From contig JACPHF010000057.1 in the NCBI GenBank assembly GCA_016188735.1, positions 1 through 8,530 of the forward strand: a stretch of DNA of 8,530 bases. The letters run 5' to 3'. The translations under genes and the position numbers were made by a program. The notes below the pieces were generated by a model, which saw only the letters and a program-made list of their open reading frames with translations, ran no database searches and was not told the DNA's origin. Positions 6,158 through 8,530 of the stretch are shown in pieces. Each line of letters begins with the position of its first letter. The stretch's first letter is position 1. This DNA is from Parcubacteria group bacterium (lineage in GTDB: Bacteria > Patescibacteriota > Minisyncoccia > Minisyncoccales > UBA10102).

Positions 6158-6306
6158 GCAACTACGCTCATATCCCCACCCTCGTGGGCCAATGAACATA
6201 TCTCGCTATGGACAGCCATTCAATCGACCGGGCTGATTACCGTTCCGGGGGAGCGGAGGTTGCATACCTCACTTCCTTTGAATGGCTGCGTGCAATGTGC
6301 TGCCTC
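6158..6306 (-). promoter_or_regulatory. Candidate cobalamin (B12) riboswitch
   Basis: On the minus strand an 11-base-pair stem, CAGCCATTCAA (6288-6278) with TTGAATGGCTG (6223-6213), encloses a core that fits the cobalamin riboswitch. In order: AGGAAG (6277-6272), like the conserved GGGAA; a P4-like hairpin GAGGT/ACCTC (6270-6266 and 6260-6256); then GCTC-CCCCG-GAAC (6254-6242), matching P5 with the CCCCG loop; and GGTAATC (6241-6235), like GGTAAxC. Compared with the usual GCTG...CAAC, the last P5 pair is C-G rather than G-C, so pairing is kept. A partial B12-box-like stretch CACGAGGGTGGGGATATGAG (6186-6167) offers GGGG (6177-6174) to kiss the C-rich L5. GCGACTAC (6321-6314) and GTAGTTGC (6165-6158) could close an outer helix with one G-U pair. 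It sits before DUF4430 genes, as known B12 switches often do. The core match is strong; the 3' side is weak. Confidence 0.72.
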
Positions 6307-6310
6307 TCTC

Positions 6311-6339
6311 TTTGTAGTCGCTGCCTCGTCTCTCGTCAA
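6311..6339 (-). promoter_or_regulatory. Candidate sigma-70-type promoter for the DUF4430 operon
   Basis: TTGACG (6339-6334) resembles a -35 box and TACAAA (6316-6311) a -10 box, separated by exactly 17 bases. Transcription would begin near 6304, just upstream of the riboswitch core. If so, the possible outer-helix strand at 6321-6314 would not be in the RNA, so that helix and this promoter are alternatives. Confidence 0.45.
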
Positions 6340-6364
6340 CCCTACAACCAATTGCTTCCTGTGG

Positions 6365-6383
6365 AAAACTAGCCCTGGGTTAG
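6365..6383 (-). terminator. Weak candidate terminator after the FAD oxidase gene
   Basis: Minus strand: CTAACC (6383-6378) and GGCTAG (6374-6369) can form a stem with one mismatch around a 3-base loop, followed by TTTT (6368-6365). It begins 8 bases after the oxidase stop codon and could separate that operon from the riboswitch-led one. The stem is short, so the call is tentative. Confidence 0.35.
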
Positions 6384-6390
6384 GATGAAC

Positions 6391-8034
6391 TTACGAACCG
6401 ATAATGTGGTTCAGCATGTATTCCATTGTCCCTCCGGTCTTTTTCCCGGGATTGAATATGCCATCGGGATCAAACACGAGCTTTGTCTCTTCAAAAAGCG
6501 CCGTTACCCGTTCTCCATACATCTGCTTGAGAAACGGCGTCCGGATGATGCCATCGTTGTGTTCCGCAGTGATTGAACCGTGAAAATCCAGGACAAGCCG
6601 GTATACTTTTTTACTGAGCTCTCCTATCGTTTTCTTTGCGGCCGGCACATCCTTCATCTTGATGAGCGGGATAACGTGGAGGTTGCCGTCTCCCACGTGG
6701 CCCTGAAGGGTGTACAAAAGATCCGGGTATTCTGTGAGCAGGGCCTGAAGTTTCGGAAGAAAACGCTCGAGGTCTTCCGCCCTCACCACGAGGTCGTCAA
6801 TGAAAGGAGCGGTCCTCATGCCGTGCGCGTGCTTTCGCAAAAGATCGAAGCTTTCCCTTCTCATGACGATGTACTTCTGCGCCTCGGTTTCATTCTTTGC
6901 AATCCGGCTTGTGATGGGATACGCGGCCACCTGGCGTTGCGCGGCCTTGGCCTTTTCTCGCGCTTCCTTGGCGGAATTTCCCGTGAACTCGGCCAAAAGG
7001 ATAAGCTTGGGAATGCCGCCCTGAAGAAGCATGAAAAACTCCGGGATAAACTGCAGGCCCAAAGAAATAATATTTCCTTTCAGCCGTTTTATGAAATCCG
7101 GGAAGAAACGAAGGGCAAGCTTAAACGCGTTATCGTCATACAATTCAAATGTTTCCGGTTTTTGCAGCAGAACCGCGGATGTAATCTCGGCCAGGGGCTC
7201 AAGATCCTTGAGAAACATCACGAGAAGGCAGGAATTCGGCCGCGGGGCAACGAGCCCAAAGGCAATCTCCGTAATAACCCCCAGCGTGCCTTGCGACCCG
7301 CAGAACAATTGCGTCAGATCAAACGTGTCCCTTTCTTTATCCCAAACGTTCCACAAAGCATACCCCGCGGAATTCTTGGAAACCCTGGGTTTGGCTTCTT
7401 GCAGTACATCATAGTTGTCTTGCACGATGTTCCGCATCTTTCGGTATACCTCTCCCTCGAACGTAGCCAGCCGCGTCTTCTCTTCGAGCTCCTGGCGTGA
7501 AAGCGGAGAAAAGGCATACTCGTTGCCGTCGGCCAGCACCACCTTGAGCCGCTTGATGTACCTTTCTGTTTTTCCGTACCGCAGGCTTTTTTCTCCGCCC
7601 GAGTTGTTCGCCACCATGCCTCCGATGGCGCATATCTCCCGCGAAGCCGGAAATGAAGGCAGCAGAAGGTTATGCTTGAGCGTCTCCTTCTCAAAATCGC
7701 GGTACCAGCATCCTGGCTCAACCTGCGCATAGTCGCCCCTGATATCAAGCACCTTATTCATGTGCCTGGTCATGTCCAAGATGATTCCTTCATTTAAGGG
7801 ACCTCCTGACATGTCGCTTCCCCCGGCTCTGCAGGTAACGGAGAGCTTCTCTTCTGGGTGTTCTCGAACAAAAGAAACGATGTGTTTCACATCGTCCCTG
7901 TCCTGGGGAAACAGCACGAGGCGGGGCCGCACCTGAAACAGGCTCGCATCCTTGCTGTAGGAATCCAGAATCTGAGGATTCGAACTGATCTCGCCCCTGA
8001 ACACCTCGCGAATTCGGTCTTCAATTCTGCTCAT
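6391..8034 (-). CDS. FAD-linked oxidase/dehydrogenase, GlcD / D-lactate dehydrogenase-like
   Basis: 547 residues with the PCMH-type FAD fold followed by the FAD-linked oxidase C-terminal domain. FAD-binding signatures: VTCRAGGSDMSGGPLNEG (66-83), IGGMVANNSGGEKSLRYGKT (137-156) and FCGSQGTLGVITE (244-256). C-terminal domain motifs: APFIDDLVV (409-417), QGHVGDGNLHVIPL (444-457) with the His/Asp/Asn/His cluster that handles the substrate in this family, SITAEHNDGI (487-496) and FDPDGIFNPGKK (521-532). Relatives oxidise D-lactate, glycolate or other 2-hydroxy acids, reducing quinone or a partner protein. This protein ends after the NPGK motif and lacks the cysteine-rich iron-sulfur/CCG extension of fused D-lactate dehydrogenases, and no such partner is visible here. 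The ATG overlaps the stop of the SIMPL gene (ATGA). Substrate is uncertain; D-lactate is a reasonable guess. Confidence 0.9.
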   Translation of the reverse strand: MSRIEDRIREVFRGEISSNPQILDSYSKDASLFQVRPRLVLFPQDRDDVKHIVSFVREHPEEKLSVTCRAGGSDMSGGPLNEGIILDMTRHMNKVLDIRGDYAQVEPGCWYRDFEKETLKHNLLLPSFPASREICAIGGMVANNSGGEKSLRYGKTERYIKRLKVVLADGNEYAFSPLSRQELEEKTRLATFEGEVYRKMRNIVQDNYDVLQEAKPRVSKNSAGYALWNVWDKERDTFDLTQLFCGSQGTLGVITEIAFGLVAPRPNSCLLVMFLKDLEPLAEITSAVLLQKPETFELYDDNAFKLALRFFPDFIKRLKGNIISLGLQFIPEFFMLLQGGIPKLILLAEFTGNSAKEAREKAKAAQRQVAAYPITSRIAKNETEAQKYIVMRRESFDLLRKHAHGMRTAPFIDDLVVRAEDLERFLPKLQALLTEYPDLLYTLQGHVGDGNLHVIPLIKMKDVPAAKKTIGELSKKVYRLVLDFHGSITAEHNDGIIRTPFLKQMYGERVTALFEETKLVFDPDGIFNPGKKTGGTMEYMLNHIIGS

Positions 8035-8530
8035 TCAATCTCGTATATGAGACTCACCTGAATGCTCACCTCTTGGGATCCCGGCTCCAAAGATGGGCCC
8101 TTTGCCGGTACGCCCCCCACTCCCCCCATTCCGTAATCAACGTATTGAGGAACGTATATGCTTCCCTCGCTCATCGAGATGAGGCGTCCCAGACGGAATC
8201 CGCCTGACTTGGCAATCGTCTTTGCTTTTTCTTTTGCCTGTTCAATGGCTTGTTCCCGGGCCTGCTGTTCAAGCGTCGTAGGGTCGTCTACGGTGAACGA
8301 AAGGCCGGAAACCGAATTGGCTCCCCGTTCCACCACGCCGGAAAGCATGTCTCCGAGCTTTTCAAAGTCGCGTCCCTTCACTTCCAGCGTCTGGCTCACG
8401 GTGTAGCCGACAATGGTCGGAGGAGGACAGGTTTCTCCGTCATACCTGCACACGCCGTACTGATAGCGCGGCTCTATGCTGTATCCCTGGGTTTTGATAT
8501 CTTTCTCGTCTACTCCCTGGCTTTTCAAAA
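8031..8530 (-). CDS. SIMPL (DUF541) domain protein, C-terminal part (cut by window edge)
   Basis: The start lies beyond 8530; about 165 C-terminal residues are visible. They match the SIMPL/DUF541 family (relatives of E. coli YggE): IKTQGYSIEPRYQYG, then GYTVSQTLEVKGRDFEKLGD, GANSVSGLSFTVDD, the long helix REQAIEQAKEKAKTIAKSGG, and LGRLISMSEG. Such proteins are usually secreted or membrane-anchored and oligomeric, of poorly known function. Two cysteines close together in the insert VCRYDGETCPPP may form a disulfide, in keeping with an extracytoplasmic location. It ends in the stop that overlaps the FAD oxidase start by 4 bases, so the two are cotranscribed; I see no functional link between them. 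The TTG near the window edge is internal, not a start. Confidence 0.88.
   Translation of the reverse strand, partial: LKSQGVDEKDIKTQGYSIEPRYQYGVCRYDGETCPPPTIVGYTVSQTLEVKGRDFEKLGDMLSGVVERGANSVSGLSFTVDDPTTLEQQAREQAIEQAKEKAKTIAKSGGFRLGRLISMSEGSIYVPQYVDYGMGGVGGVPAKGPSLEPGSQEVSIQVSLIYEIE

Noticed and set aside
6091..6219. Possible N-terminal extension of the small DUF4430 protein up to an ATG at 6219
   Set aside because: It would translate the riboswitch stem and terminator, shows no protein-like features, and puts a long hydrophilic stretch before a clear signal peptide starting at 6090.
6580..7500. Long plus-strand reading frame opposite the FAD oxidase
   Set aside because: No recognisable domains; the minus strand here encodes highly conserved FAD-binding motifs, so this is an antisense shadow.
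1..8530. CRISPR arrays, insertion sequences, tRNA or rRNA genes, prophage signals
   Set aside because: No repeat-spacer pattern, transposase motifs, terminal inverted repeats or tRNA-like cloverleaf were recognised; the window is almost entirely coding on one strand.
1..8530. Alternative genetic code with TGA read as glycine
   Set aside because: TGA ends several genes exactly at ATGA overlaps or short junctions (337, 2189, 3271, 8031), so it acts as a stop.

Overview
The window is a compact stretch of bacterial DNA of roughly balanced base composition. Every supported gene lies on the minus strand, with 4-base overlaps or gaps of 3-12 bases. Small genes, a split transketolase, an RpiB-type isomerase, surface proteins with simple membrane anchors and a DUF6580-type membrane protein together suggest a small-genome bacterium, most likely Patescibacteria/CPR (Parcubacteria-like). 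That placement is an inference; no marker gene is present. TGA serves as a normal stop for several genes, which argues against the recoded Gracilibacteria/Absconditabacteria code.

Reading in the direction of transcription (right to left): (1) 8530-6391 holds the end of a SIMPL (DUF541) protein and, overlapping it by 4 bases, a GlcD-like FAD-linked oxidase, followed by a weak possible terminator. (2) 6390-6091 is a 300-base gene-free leader. It carries a candidate promoter, an RNA element whose core matches the cobalamin (B12) riboswitch, and a possible terminator just before the next gene. (3) 6090-3271 encodes a small DUF4430 (transcobalamin-C-terminal-like) protein; a secreted DUF4430 / beta-sandwich / alpha-toroid protein resembling transcobalamin and intrinsic factor; a second piece of that toroid with coiled coil and C-terminal membrane anchor; and a DUF6580 putative transport protein. 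(4) 3274-1 encodes ribose-5-phosphate isomerase B, ribulose-phosphate 3-epimerase, the two transketolase subunits and the start of a PfkB-family sugar kinase.

The main result is a probable B12-responsive operon. The riboswitch would control surface proteins that capture a corrinoid and a small membrane protein that may import it. Through a 4-base stop/start overlap the same transcript probably continues into a non-oxidative pentose phosphate cassette. The B12 function rests on the RNA core plus the DUF4430 and toroid folds and is inferred. The large surface protein appears broken into two reading frames in the middle of its toroid, with about a dozen residues missing at the junction.
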